A stretch of DNA of 64,000 nt from Pseudarthrobacter sp. fls2-241-R2A-127 (GCF_030209355.1 NZ_JARVSF010000023.1:124001-188000), one strand, 5' to 3'; shown: positions 25,943 to 34,781, counted from the stretch's first letter. Notes: a model not told the origin generated them from the letters alone. A program made the numbers and translations.

Positions 25943-26404
25943 CTAGGCAGGGCAGAATCCGCCCGGAAGAGCCACACCGTCCACCACGGGGCACGGGTTG
26001 AAGGTGAAGATCACCATCGTGCCCAGGAGGATGATGACCACGGCAGCCGCGTACAGAACGGTCTTCAGCCAGCGGCGGGTCCCCGTCTTTTCGGCGTAGT
26101 CGTTAATGATGGTCCGCACACCGTTGGTGCCGTGCAGCATGGCCAGCCAGAGCATGGCCAGGTCCCAGAACTGCCAGAACGGATCCGCCCACTTGCCGGC
26201 CACGAATCCGAAGTCGATGGCATGGATGCCTTCGCCCACCATGAGGTTCACGAACAGGTGCCCGAAGATAAGGACCACCAGCACCACGCCGGAGAGACGC
26301 ATGAACAGCCAGGCGATCATCTCGAAGTTGCCGCGCGAACCGCCGTTGCGGCGGTACTGGGGAGCGACCCGACCGCTGCGGGGGCTCTCGATGGTTGCAG
26401 TCAT
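25943..26404 (-). CDS. sdhD: Succinate dehydrogenase membrane anchor subunit
   Basis: This 153-residue hydrophobic subunit has three transmembrane segments, at about residues 32-53, 71-92 and 115-136. Together with SdhC it anchors the complex and binds haem and quinone. SGVVLVVLIFGHLFVNLMVG carries a histidine in the position of a haem ligand, and HGTNGVRTIINDYAEK is a conserved family block. It starts 3 nt after the sdhC stop. Confidence 0.92.
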   Translation of the reverse strand: MTATIESPRSGRVAPQYRRNGGSRGNFEMIAWLFMRLSGVVLVVLIFGHLFVNLMVGEGIHAIDFGFVAGKWADPFWQFWDLAMLWLAMLHGTNGVRTIINDYAEKTGTRRWLKTVLYAAAVVIILLGTMVIFTFNPCPVVDGVALPGGFCPA

Positions 26405-26407
26405 GGC

Positions 26408-26788
26408 TTAGTGACCTCCGAGGGCGAGGGACAGGTGGCGGATGGAGAACGCAAGTATCGTCACGATCCAGAGGGCCAGGACGGCCCAGAGCATCTGCCG
26501 CTGGTACTTGGCGCCCTTCTTCCAGAAGTCGACCGCGATGATCCGCAGGCCGTTGAAGGCGTGGAAGACGATGGCGGCGACCAGGCCCGTCTCGCCCAGC
26601 GCCATCAGCGGGTTCTTGTAGGCGCCGATCACTGCGGTGTAGGCCTCTGGCGACACACGCACCAAGGAGGTGTCCAGGACGTGGACCAACAAGAAGAAAA
26701 AGATCACTACACCGGTAATGCGGTGTCCTACCCAGGACCACATGCCTTCACGGCCGCGGTACAAGGTGCCAGCTGGTTTTGTCGGCAC
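26408..26788 (-). CDS. sdhC: Succinate dehydrogenase cytochrome b subunit
   Basis: This 126-residue membrane subunit begins MPTKPAGTLYRGREGMWSWVGHRITG, containing the SdhC family signature (serine and arginine near the quinone site). It has three transmembrane segments, with HVLDTSLVRV and FHAFNGLRII supplying a conserved histidine. The GTG at 26788 is chosen because GGGAGG lies 7 nt upstream; the open frame extends further to 26860. It is the first gene of sdhCDAB. A promoter with good boxes lies at 26877-26905, leaving a leader of about 80-90 nt. Confidence 0.92.
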   Translation of the reverse strand: MPTKPAGTLYRGREGMWSWVGHRITGVVIFFFLLVHVLDTSLVRVSPEAYTAVIGAYKNPLMALGETGLVAAIVFHAFNGLRIIAVDFWKKGAKYQRQMLWAVLALWIVTILAFSIRHLSLALGGH

Positions 26789-26876
26789 TGATAAACCTCC
26801 CTGCAACACAGCGGCGCTGGCATGAGATCCATGCGGGGGGAACGCCTGCTGCGAGAGCACTCGTAGCTCAGGCCTA

Positions 26877-26905
26877 AATCTAGGCTTCGCTTACAGCTTA
26901 TTCAA
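26877..26905 (-). promoter_or_regulatory. Promoter of sdhCDAB
   Basis: On the minus strand TTGAAT is followed, after exactly 17 bp, by TAGATT. This is a near-consensus primary sigma-factor promoter pointing toward sdhC, in a locally AT-rich patch. Confidence 0.7.
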
Positions 26906-27070
26906 TTTAGGAGTTTCTTGGAGGCCCGTACTGGAGCGGTTTTTCGGCGGGAATGAGACGAACGCCACACGGATGCGGTGTTTTGGGCCCGGCGATGAGG
27001 GAGCGCAGCGGTGGACGTCCTGTGACAGGCTGCAGCCGGCGGCGGCGGCCTGTCAGCTAAAGTAGCCGTG

Positions 27071-28204
27071 ATGAGTACAGACAAAGTGACAAGCCCGGCC
27101 TCACCCCTTGAGCGCTTCATTGCGGTGATACCGGCAGGCGGAGTGGGGACCCGCCTCTGGCCCCTGTCACGAGCAGCAGCTCCCAAGTTCCTTCACGATC
27201 TCACCGGATCGGGCAGCACCTTGTTGCGCGCCACCTACGACCGGCTGCACCCGCTCGCGGGCAGCCGGGTGCTGGTGGTCACCGGCAAGGCGCACCGCGA
27301 CGCCGTGTGCCGCCAGCTTCCCGAGGTCCAGGACGCGGACCTGGTCCTGGAGTCGGAGCCCAAGGATTCCGCCGCGGCGATCGGCCTCGCCGCCGCCATC
27401 CTGCACGAGCGCGACCCCGACACCATCATGGGATCGTTCGCCGCAGACCAGGTGATCAGTCCGGACCACCTGTTCCAGGAAGCCGTCCGGGAGGCAATCC
27501 ACACCGCCGCCGCCGGCAAGATCGTAACGATCGGCATTAAGCCCACGCACCCGTCAACCGGGTTCGGCTACATCCGCTCCGGCAAGGCCCTCCACATCGA
27601 CGGAGCGCCCAGCGCCCAAGACGTGGTGGAGTTTGTCGAAAAGCCCGACGAAGTGGTGGCCCAGCAGTACGTCGACAGCGGTGACTATGTGTGGAATGCC
27701 GGTATGTTCGTGGCACCGGTGGCACTGATGCTCAAGCACCTTGAAGCCAACCAGCCGGAGTTGTTCAAGGGCCTGCAGGAAATCGCCCGGGCCTGGGACA
27801 CCCCCGAGCGGGACGAGGTGACGGCCCGGGTATGGCCCACCCTGCCCAAGATCGCCATCGACTACGCGGTGGCCGAGCCCGCCGCTGAAGCCGGGGACGT
27901 CGCCGTCGTGCCCGGGTCCTTCCGCTGGGACGACGTTGGAGACTTCGCCTCGGTGGGCCGCCTTAACAGCGCCAAGGAAGTGGACGACGTCACCGTCCTG
28001 GGCGAAGGCGCGCGGGTCTTCACGGAGAACTCAAGCGGCGTGGTGGTCACGGACACCAAGCGCGTCATCGCCCTGATCGGCATCCAGGATGTTGTCATCG
28101 TGGACACGCCCGACGCTCTGCTGGTCACCACCATGGCCAATTCCCAGCGGGTCAAGGCAGCGGTCGATGCCCTCAAAGCCAGCGGCGACACTGACGTCCT
28201 GTGA
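27071..28204 (+). CDS. manC: Mannose-1-phosphate guanylyltransferase
   Basis: This 377-residue nucleotidyltransferase makes GDP-mannose from mannose-1-phosphate and GTP. The N-terminal signature IPAGGVGTRLWPLSR and PKFL are diagnostic. ESEPKDSAAAIGLAAAI and FVEKPDE with YVWNAGMFVAP complete the sugar-nucleotide fold. It lacks the phosphomannose isomerase domain found in some ManC proteins. The ATG at 27071 follows a TAAAGT -10 box by 7 nt, so the transcript is probably leaderless. A perfect inverted repeat TGACAGGC/GCCTGTCA (27023-27055) lies just upstream, over the expected -35. Confidence 0.92.
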   Translation: MSTDKVTSPASPLERFIAVIPAGGVGTRLWPLSRAAAPKFLHDLTGSGSTLLRATYDRLHPLAGSRVLVVTGKAHRDAVCRQLPEVQDADLVLESEPKDSAAAIGLAAAILHERDPDTIMGSFAADQVISPDHLFQEAVREAIHTAAAGKIVTIGIKPTHPSTGFGYIRSGKALHIDGAPSAQDVVEFVEKPDEVVAQQYVDSGDYVWNAGMFVAPVALMLKHLEANQPELFKGLQEIARAWDTPERDEVTARVWPTLPKIAIDYAVAEPAAEAGDVAVVPGSFRWDDVGDFASVGRLNSAKEVDDVTVLGEGARVFTENSSGVVVTDTKRVIALIGIQDVVIVDTPDALLVTTMANSQRVKAAVDALKASGDTDVL

Positions 28205-28208
28205 TCGC

Positions 28209-28243
28209 TGAACCTGCCGGCGCATCGGGCGGCGGCAGGTTCA
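28209..28243 (+). terminator. Hairpin terminator after manC
   Basis: TGAACCTGCCG and CGGCAGGTTCA form a perfect 11-bp stem over a 13-nt loop, 5 nt after the manC stop; CGTTG follows. Confidence 0.7.
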
Positions 28244-28303
28244 CGTTGTAACGGGGCGTCAGTGAATGGCCCTTATCGGGGCCGCGATCGCTAGAGTAAA
28301 ACA

Positions 28304-29521
28304 GTGCGCAATTACACTACTGAAGCCGAGCCCACCGCCCTGGTGGCTCCGTGGCTTGAACCGCTCCTGCCGGAACTGATCGAATTCCGGCGGGACCTGC
28401 ATGCGCACCCGGAACTGTCCTTCAAGGAGTTCCGCACCACCGACAAACTTGCGGAGCGGCTCGAAGCCGCCGGGCTGAGCCCGCGCCGGCTCGAAGGAAC
28501 CGGCCTGACCGTGGATGTCGGGGACGGCCCTATTGCCACCGCTCTCCGCGGTGACATCGATGCCCTCCCCATTATCGAGGAGACCGGCCTGGCGTTTGCG
28601 TCCAGGAACCACGGCGTCACCCACGCCTGCGGCCACGACGTTCACACCACCACCATGCTGGGTATTGCCTTGGTGTTGCAGCGGATGCACCAGGAGTCGC
28701 CCCTTGGCGCAACGGTGCGGATAATTTTCCAGCCCGCCGAGGAAACGATGCCCGGCGGAGCACACGCGTGCATCGAGCAGGGAGTCCTGGAAGGGGTCCC
28801 GCGGATCCTCGCGTTGCACTGCGACCCCCGCATTGAGGTGGGTAAAGTCGGAACCCGGATCGGCGCCATCACCTCGGCCTCGGACACTATCCGGATTGAA
28901 CTTTCCGGCCGCGGCGGCCACACGTCGCGCCCGCACCTCACCGAGGACCTTGTCTTCGCGCTGGCCCAGATCGCCGTCAACGTGCCGGCCGTCCTGTCCC
29001 GCCGGGTGGATGTCCGCAGCGGTGTATCCGTGGTGTGGGGCCAGATCACCGCGGGATCGGCGCCCAACGCCATCCCCGGCTCGGGGTACATGGCCGGAAC
29101 CATGCGCTGCCTTGACCGCGACGCCTGGCACGCTGCCGGCGAACTCCTCGACGAAGTGGTCCACCAGGTGGCGGCGCCGTACGGAGTGGACGTCCACATT
29201 GAGCACACCAGGGGAGTGCCGCCAGTGGTGAACTCCGAGCATGAAACGGCCATCATCGAGGCGGCCGCGCGGGCGGAGATCGGCGAGAGTGCCGTGGTGC
29301 TGACCCCGCAATCCATGGGCGGCGAGGACTTCGCCTGGTTCCTTGCGGAACTTCCCGGCGCCATGATGCGCCTGGGCACCAAGACGCCCGGCGGCGAGGA
29401 TTACGACCTCCACCGCGGCGATTACATCCTGGACGAACGCTCCCTCGGGCTGGGTATCCGGGTCCTCACGGCAGCAGCGCTGAGGACCATCAGGGACCTC
29501 GAGCAGCCAACCACGCTGTAG
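28304..29521 (+). CDS. M20 family amidohydrolase (hippurate hydrolase/amidase type)
   Basis: This 405-residue metallo-amidohydrolase of the M20D group has RRDLHAHPELSFKEF at its N-terminus. The metal-binding blocks are DIDALPI, HACGHDVHTTTMLG and QPAEETMPGGA, and a late histidine region is GGEDFAWFL. It should remove an acyl group from an N-acyl amino acid (hippurate, N-acetyl amino acids, indole-acetyl conjugates). The actual substrate cannot be read. The GTG at 28304 is preceded by TAGAGT with 6 nt between, consistent with a leaderless message. It stands alone between manC and ohrR. Confidence 0.88.
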   Translation: MRNYTTEAEPTALVAPWLEPLLPELIEFRRDLHAHPELSFKEFRTTDKLAERLEAAGLSPRRLEGTGLTVDVGDGPIATALRGDIDALPIIEETGLAFASRNHGVTHACGHDVHTTTMLGIALVLQRMHQESPLGATVRIIFQPAEETMPGGAHACIEQGVLEGVPRILALHCDPRIEVGKVGTRIGAITSASDTIRIELSGRGGHTSRPHLTEDLVFALAQIAVNVPAVLSRRVDVRSGVSVVWGQITAGSAPNAIPGSGYMAGTMRCLDRDAWHAAGELLDEVVHQVAAPYGVDVHIEHTRGVPPVVNSEHETAIIEAAARAEIGESAVVLTPQSMGGEDFAWFLAELPGAMMRLGTKTPGGEDYDLHRGDYILDERSLGLGIRVLTAAALRTIRDLEQPTTL

Positions 29522-29625
29522 CCGCCCGGCGGGCAGTCATTGCCAGTGCGGTGGCGCCCGGCCGCGGCCGGCGGTGCTGCAGGATCACGAAGACGTCAGC
29601 GGGTGACCTTTCCGGCCCGGTTAAG

Positions 29626-29654
29626 TTGTGCACAATTGAATTGTGGGCTATGTT
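29626..29654 (+). promoter_or_regulatory. Core promoter of ohrR
   Basis: TTGTGC (29626-29631) and TATGTT (29649-29654) are separated by exactly 17 bp, and the ohrR ATG lies 6 nt after the -10. The OhrR operator fills most of the spacer, which fits repression by blocking polymerase. Confidence 0.65.
29631..29645. promoter_or_regulatory. OhrR operator
   Basis: CACAATT-G-AATTGTG is a perfect 7-1-7 palindrome containing the core ACAATT/AATTGT known from OhrR boxes in other bacteria. It lies between the -35 and -10 of ohrR. Confidence 0.75.
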
Positions 29655-29660
29655 TATGTC

Positions 29661-30095
29661 ATGACCGAAGCACCCCGCCTGGACCGGCAAGTATGTTTTG
29701 CGCTGTACTCGGCCTCCCGGGCCGCCACCGCCGTCTACCGCCCGGTCCTTGAACAGCTGGGGCTCACCTACCCGCAGTACCTGGTGATGCTGGTGTTGTG
29801 GGAAAACGAGCCCCGCGGCGTCAAGGAACTGGGCGGGGAACTCGGACTGGACTCGGGGACTCTCTCGCCCCTCCTCAAGCGGCTGGAAGCACTGGGCTTC
29901 GTGGAACGCCGGCGGTCCGGCGAGGATGAACGCCGCGTGGCAATCCATCTGACGCCGGCAGGGCGCGACCTCAGCGGCCCGGCCCGGGCCATTCCGCAGC
30001 GGCTGGCTGACGCCGCAGGGCTCTCCCTGGACGAGCTTGAGCAGCTGCGGACCACCCTGGGCAAGCTCACGGCCGCACTGCACCAGTCGCTCTGA
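29661..30095 (+). CDS. ohrR: MarR family organic hydroperoxide repressor OhrR
   Basis: This 144-residue winged-helix MarR protein has the OhrR signature LDRQVCFALYSASRA, where Cys13 is the redox-sensing cysteine. The wing region RRRSGEDERRVAIHLTPAGR is typical of the family. Oxidation of the cysteine by organic peroxides releases DNA and derepresses ohr, located 46 bp downstream. The ATG at 29661 is preferred, since an upstream GTG at 29643 would lie inside the operator and promoter. The operator at 29631-29645 predicts autoregulation of an ohrR-ohr transcript. Confidence 0.93.
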   Translation: MTEAPRLDRQVCFALYSASRAATAVYRPVLEQLGLTYPQYLVMLVLWENEPRGVKELGGELGLDSGTLSPLLKRLEALGFVERRRSGEDERRVAIHLTPAGRDLSGPARAIPQRLADAAGLSLDELEQLRTTLGKLTAALHQSL

Positions 30096-30141
30096 GCGGC
30101 GGCACACTGCACCACCCCATCTACAGGACGGACATCTTTTC

Positions 30142-30573
30142 GTGAAGACTCTCTATACCGCTGAGGCGCTTGCCTCGGGTGAAGGCCGTGACGGCGCCGC
30201 ACGCAGCAACGACGGCAAACTGGCCGTTGACCTCGCCAGCCCCGTGGAGCTGGGCGGCAGCGGCCTCGGCACCAACCCGGAACAGCTTTTCGCCGCCGGG
30301 TACGCCGCCTGCTTCCATTCCGCACTGCGCCTGGTGGGCCGCAAGGCAGGCGCCGACCTTACCGATTCGGCCGTGGCGGCGAAAGTACACCTCGGCCAGC
30401 TGGACGGCGGAACAGGCTTCGGGCTTGCCGCCGAACTGGAAATCGCCCTGCCGGCGCTGGACCTTTCCACCGCCGAGGAACTGGTAGCCAAGGCGCATGA
30501 AGTGTGCCCCTACTCGAACGCCACCCGCGGCAACATCACCGTTGACATCAAGATTTTGGAGTATGCAGCATGA
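30142..30573 (+). CDS. ohr: Organic hydroperoxide resistance protein Ohr
   Basis: This 143-residue thiol peroxidase of the OsmC/Ohr family reduces organic hydroperoxides. The catalytic cysteines are Cys57 (GYAACFHSAL) and Cys122 (VCPYSNATRGN). The N-terminal Ohr block LYTAEALASGEGRDG and the LGGSGLGTNPEQLFA segment match the family. The GTG at 30142 gives the standard length; the frame runs upstream over the ohrR end without a family match. Its stop overlaps the start of the MDR oxidoreductase gene by 4 bp. Confidence 0.95.
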   Translation: MKTLYTAEALASGEGRDGAARSNDGKLAVDLASPVELGGSGLGTNPEQLFAAGYAACFHSALRLVGRKAGADLTDSAVAAKVHLGQLDGGTGFGLAAELEIALPALDLSTAEELVAKAHEVCPYSNATRGNITVDIKILEYAA

Positions 30574-31586
30574 GCACAGCACTTGCCACCAGCACCCGTG
30601 AAATCCGGCTGGCCTCGCGCCCGGTAGGCCGTCCCTCAAGCGACAACTTCGAGCTTGCCGAGTCCCCGCTGCCCGCCCTTGAGGACGGCCAGATCCTGGT
30701 CCGGAACCTCTTCATGTCGGTTGACCCCTACATGCGGGGCCGGATGAATGACGTGAAGTCCTATTCCGCGCCCTTCGCCGTGGGCAAGGCGCTCGACGGC
30801 GGTGCGGCCGGCGAGGTGATCGCGTCCCGTTCGTCGGCACACAAGGAGGGCGACGTCGTCGTGCATTCCCTCGGCTGGCGGGAGTACGCCGTGGTTGACG
30901 GCGCTGCCGCCACCCCGGCCCGCACGGACCTGGCCCCGGCCTCCGCCTTCCTTGGCGCCCTGGGCATGACCGGCCTGACCGCTTACTCCGGCCTCTTGAA
31001 GGTCGCCGAATTCAAGCCGGGCGACGCCGTGTTCGTCTCCGGTGCCGCCGGTGCCGTGGGCTCCCTGGTGGGCCAGATCGCCAAGGCCATGGGCGCGCCC
31101 CGTGTGATCGGCTCCGCCGGTTCGCCCGCCAAAGTAGCGCGGCTCCTCGAACTTGGCTTTGACGCAGCCTTCGACTACCACGATGGTCCCGTGGTGGAGC
31201 AGCTGCAGAAGGCCGCCGGCCCCGCCGGCATCGACGTCTACTTCGACAACGTCGGCGGTGAACACCTCGAGGCCGCCCTGTCAGTCCTCAACGTTGGCGG
31301 CCGGGTGGCAATGTGCGGTGCCATCGCGCAGTACAACTCCACCGAACCCACCCCGGCACCCCACAACCTGATGCAGGCCATCGGCAAGCAATTGACGCTC
31401 CGCGGCTTCCTGGTGGGCGGGCAGCGGCAGCACGCGGCGGAGTTCTCGGAGAAGATGGCCGGCTGGCTGGCTGATGGCACCGTGCGCTACGACGAGACGA
31501 TCGTGGACGGACTGGAGAACGCGCCGCAGGCCTTCATGGATCTCCTGGACGGTGCGAACACCGGAAAGATGCTGGTCCGGCTGTAG
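30570..31586 (+). CDS. NADP-dependent oxidoreductase, MDR family (leukotriene B4 dehydrogenase/CurA type)
   Basis: This 338-residue medium-chain reductase lacks zinc ligands. PYMRGRMND is the hallmark of the prostaglandin reductase/CurA group, and AGAVGSLVGQIAK is its NADP-binding loop. YFDNVGGEHLEAAL and TLRGFLVG are further family blocks. Such enzymes reduce reactive alpha,beta-unsaturated carbonyls. Co-transcription with ohr through an ATGA overlap fits detoxification of lipid peroxidation products (inference). A very strong hairpin terminator follows at 31607-31654. Confidence 0.9.
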   Translation: MSTALATSTREIRLASRPVGRPSSDNFELAESPLPALEDGQILVRNLFMSVDPYMRGRMNDVKSYSAPFAVGKALDGGAAGEVIASRSSAHKEGDVVVHSLGWREYAVVDGAAATPARTDLAPASAFLGALGMTGLTAYSGLLKVAEFKPGDAVFVSGAAGAVGSLVGQIAKAMGAPRVIGSAGSPAKVARLLELGFDAAFDYHDGPVVEQLQKAAGPAGIDVYFDNVGGEHLEAALSVLNVGGRVAMCGAIAQYNSTEPTPAPHNLMQAIGKQLTLRGFLVGGQRQHAAEFSEKMAGWLADGTVRYDETIVDGLENAPQAFMDLLDGANTGKMLVRL

Positions 31587-31606
31587 CGGGCAGTTATAAC
31601 CACAGA

Positions 31607-31654
31607 ACCAAGCAGTAGGGGCGCCTCCTTTTGGAGGCGCCCCTACTGCTTGGT
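31607..31654 (+). terminator. Strong terminator after the ohr operon
   Basis: A perfect 22-bp stem with a TTTT loop lies 20 nt after the oxidoreductase stop; the arms begin ACCAAGCAGTAGGGG and end CCCCTACTGCTTGGT. It is symmetric and would work in either direction. Confidence 0.9.
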
Positions 31655-31847
31655 AACAACTTGTAAACAATATCCGGGGTCGGCTCCTGCCGTGCTATGG
31701 GGACGTGGCGCAGGCCACTAAAGTGATTGCCATCAGTGCGCTCCGGCGCAGTGCTGCGTGCCTTCAGTGAAAACAGAATTTCAGCGCCGAAACGGACACT
31801 CATTGAATTCCGCCCGTAGTGCCACTCGCATCATCCCTGGAGGAAAA

Positions 31848-32960
31848 TTGAAGAAATCACTGCGTGCCGGCTTCAAGCGCGGTTCAATGGCCGGTGTGGC
31901 CACCCTCGGTGCGTCCGCCTTGCTGCTCACCGGTTGCGGAGCCGCCCCGTCCGCGTCCGGCCCCTCCGGTTCAGCGACCGCATCGGACTACACCGCCTGC
32001 ATGGTGTCCGACTCCGGTGGCTTCGACGACAAGTCGTTCAACCAGTCCGGCTACGAGGGACTGCAGAGCGCTGTCAAGGACCTCGGCATCAAGGAAAAGC
32101 ACGTCCAGTCCAAGGCCGACACCGACTACGACCCCAACCTCCGCTCGATGGTCCAGCAAGACTGCAAGCTCACCGTGACCGTCGGCTTCCTGCTTGGCGA
32201 CGCCACCAAGTCCATCGCGACGGCAAACCCCAACAGCCACTTCGCCATCATCGACTACAACGACCCCACGTTCCCCAAGAACGTCAAGCCGATCGTCTAT
32301 GACACGGCCCAGGCGGCCTTCCTGGCCGGCTACCTCGCAGCAGGCACCTCCAAGACCGGGAAGGTCGCAACCTTCGGCGGCATCAACATCCCCACCGTCA
32401 CCATCTTCATGGACGGCTTCGCCGATGGCGTGAAGTACTACAACGACAAGAAGGGCAAGAGCGTCCAGCTCATCGGCTGGGACAAGGACAAGCAGGACGG
32501 CACCTTCGTCGGCGACTTCAAGCAGGTGGACAAGGGCAAGGTCCTGACCCAGGGCTTCCTTGACCAGGGCGCGGACATCGTCCTTCCCGTAGCGGGGCCC
32601 GTCGGCAGCGGCGCGGGCAGCGCGATTCTCGACGCCAAATCCAAGGGCAAGGATGCCAAGCTCATCTGGGTTGACTCCGATGGCTACCTGACGGCCCCGG
32701 ACTACAAGTCCGTAATCCTCTCCTCCGTCCAGAAGACCATGGCCACCGCTGTGGAGACGGTCATCAAGGACGACAAGGACGGCAAGTTCGACGCCTCGCC
32801 CTACATCGGAACCCTGGCAAACGGCGGCGTGGCCCTGGCTCCGTTCCACGATCTCGATTCCGCCGTGCCGGCAGACCTGAAGAGCGAACTGGACCAGCTC
32901 AAGAAGGACATCATCTCCGGCACCGTCAAGGTCGAGTCGAAGTCCAGCCCCACCAAGTAA
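31848..32960 (+). CDS. BMP family nucleoside-binding lipoprotein
   Basis: This 370-residue extracellular binding protein belongs to the Bmp/Med/PnrA family, which delivers purine or pyrimidine nucleosides to an ABC importer. The signal peptide ends in the lipobox LLTGC with the lipid cysteine at residue 30. The mature part contains the family blocks DSGGFDDKSFNQSGYEGL, VGFLLGDATK and FLAGYLAAGTSKTGKVATFGG. The start is the TTG at 31848, with an excellent GGAGG 5-6 nt upstream, rather than the first ATG of the frame at 31758. Transporter and salvage genes follow; a terminator at 32977-33025 separates them and probably makes this gene the most highly expressed of the cluster. Confidence 0.93.
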   Translation: MKKSLRAGFKRGSMAGVATLGASALLLTGCGAAPSASGPSGSATASDYTACMVSDSGGFDDKSFNQSGYEGLQSAVKDLGIKEKHVQSKADTDYDPNLRSMVQQDCKLTVTVGFLLGDATKSIATANPNSHFAIIDYNDPTFPKNVKPIVYDTAQAAFLAGYLAAGTSKTGKVATFGGINIPTVTIFMDGFADGVKYYNDKKGKSVQLIGWDKDKQDGTFVGDFKQVDKGKVLTQGFLDQGADIVLPVAGPVGSGAGSAILDAKSKGKDAKLIWVDSDGYLTAPDYKSVILSSVQKTMATAVETVIKDDKDGKFDASPYIGTLANGGVALAPFHDLDSAVPADLKSELDQLKKDIISGTVKVESKSSPTK

Positions 32961-32976
32961 CAACCGCACCGCGGGG

Positions 32977-33025
32977 CGCGCTGCCCTTCCGCCGTCACCC
33001 GGCCGGAGGGCAGCGCGTTCTGTTT
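32977..33025 (+). terminator. Terminator/attenuator between the binding protein and the ABC ATPase
   Basis: CGCGCTGCCC and GGGCAGCGCG pair, with a further four pairs inside after a one-base bulge, and are followed by TTCTGTTTT. This is a good intrinsic terminator within the nucleoside-transport cluster. Confidence 0.75.
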
Positions 33026-33185
33026 TGCTGGCCCCGCAAGGCAGCCAGCGCCCTGCCGGCGGCCTTTTTTGGCGCCTGCCCGCCCTGCCCAGGAACCACC
33101 CGTGACACTAGGCTGGGACTACCCGCTGCCTTGCCGCCGACAGCGCGCCGAAGCAGATCCATACACACACAGATTGGTTGGGGTT

Positions 33186-34781
33186 TTGAAACTCGAACTG
33201 AAGGGGATCACGAAACGATTCGGATCCCTGGTAGCCAATGACCACATCGATTTGGTCGTCGAACCGGGGCAGGTGCACTGCCTCCTGGGAGAGAACGGCG
33301 CAGGGAAATCCACCCTGATGAACGTGCTCTACGGCCTGTACGATCCGACCGAAGGCGAAATCCTGGTCGACGGCAAGCCGGTCGTCTTCAAAGACCCCGG
33401 CGAGGCCATGGCGGCCGGCATCGGAATGGTCCACCAGCACTTCATGCTCATCCCGGTCTTCAGCGTGGCCGAGAACGTGGCGCTGGGCAACGAGACCACC
33501 AAAGCCGCCGGCCTGCTCAACCTGGAAGCCACGCGCGAGAAGATCCGCCGCATCTCCGACCAATACGGGTTCGACGTCGATCCCGACGCCATGGTGGAGG
33601 ACCTGCCCGTAGGCGTCCAGCAGCGGGTGGAGATCATCAAGGCACTCGTTCGCGACGCCGAGGTGCTGATCCTCGACGAACCCACTGCCGTATTGACGCC
33701 GCAGGAGACCGATGAGCTCCTTGAGATCATCCGGCAGCTGAAACGCGACGGTAAGTCGATCGTCTTCATCTCCCACAAACTGCGCGAAGTCAAAGCCATC
33801 TCGGACACCATCACGGTCATCCGCCGCGGCAAGGTGGTGGGACAGGCGGACCCCTCAGCATCTCCCACCGAACTGGCGTCCGCCATGGTGGGGCGCTCCG
33901 TGAGCCTGACACTGGACAAGGCGCCCGCCAACACCGGTGAGGTGACCTTCAAGGTCCGCAACCTGACCGTGACCGACCACAATGGCCAGCACGTGGTCGA
34001 TGACCTGTCGTTCGACATCGCCAAGGGCCAAGTGCTCGCCATCGCCGGGGTGCAAGGCAACGGCCAGACGGAGCTGACCGAGGCGATCCTTGGCGTGCAG
34101 CCGCACGTGGCCGGGTCCATCACGCTCGGCGGAGAGGAACTGCTGGGCAAGAGCGTCAAGCATGTCCTCGGTGCAGGCGTCGGCTTCGTCCCCGAGGACC
34201 GCACCCTGGACGGCCTGGTAGGCACGTTTACCATCTCCGAGAACATGATCCTGGACCTTTACGACAAGGCACCCTTCGCCAGCGGCGTAGGCATGAAGCC
34301 GGGCGTCATCGCGGAGAACGCCGCCAGGAAGGTCGAGGAATTCGATGTCCGCACGCCTTCCGTGTCCGCTGCGGTGGGCACCCTCTCCGGTGGCAACCAG
34401 CAGAAGGTCGTCCTGGCCCGTGAGCTGTCGCGTCCGTTGCGCCTGTTCATCGCCTCGCAGCCCACGCGCGGGCTCGACGTCGGCTCGATCGAATTCGTCC
34501 ACAAGCGCGTCATCGCCGAACGCGACCACGGAACGCCCGTCATGATCGTGTCCACGGAACTTGACGAAGTACTGCAGCTGGCAGACCGGATCGCGGTGCT
34601 CTACCGCGGCCGGCTGGTGGGAATCGTACCCGCCGGCACGTCCCGCGACGTCCTGGGCCTGATGATGGCCGGTGTGCCGGCCGCAGAAGCCGAAGCCAAC
34701 GCCTCCGCCCATGCTTCCGGCGCCACGACCCCCGCGACGGTATCGGAGCCTGTCGGCCACGAAGGAGAATCCCATGTCTGA
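33186..34781 (+). CDS. Nucleoside ABC transporter ATP-binding protein (double ATPase)
   Basis: This protein of about 531 residues has two ATPase domains. The first has Walker A GENGAGKST and Walker B LILDEPTAVL. The second has the degenerate GVQGNGQTEL P-loop and the signature LSGGNQQKVVLAREL. This matches the BmpA-associated NupO/YufO ATPases. The start is uncertain: TTG at 33186 (LKLELKGITKRFG) gives the expected N-terminus next to the first strand, but the frame extends to 33069 without family similarity. The 3' end overlaps the first permease gene by 8 nt. Confidence 0.9.
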   Translation: MKLELKGITKRFGSLVANDHIDLVVEPGQVHCLLGENGAGKSTLMNVLYGLYDPTEGEILVDGKPVVFKDPGEAMAAGIGMVHQHFMLIPVFSVAENVALGNETTKAAGLLNLEATREKIRRISDQYGFDVDPDAMVEDLPVGVQQRVEIIKALVRDAEVLILDEPTAVLTPQETDELLEIIRQLKRDGKSIVFISHKLREVKAISDTITVIRRGKVVGQADPSASPTELASAMVGRSVSLTLDKAPANTGEVTFKVRNLTVTDHNGQHVVDDLSFDIAKGQVLAIAGVQGNGQTELTEAILGVQPHVAGSITLGGEELLGKSVKHVLGAGVGFVPEDRTLDGLVGTFTISENMILDLYDKAPFASGVGMKPGVIAENAARKVEEFDVRTPSVSAAVGTLSGGNQQKVVLARELSRPLRLFIASQPTRGLDVGSIEFVHKRVIAERDHGTPVMIVSTELDEVLQLADRIAVLYRGRLVGIVPAGTSRDVLGLMMAGVPAAEAEANASAHASGATTPATVSEPVGHEGESHV

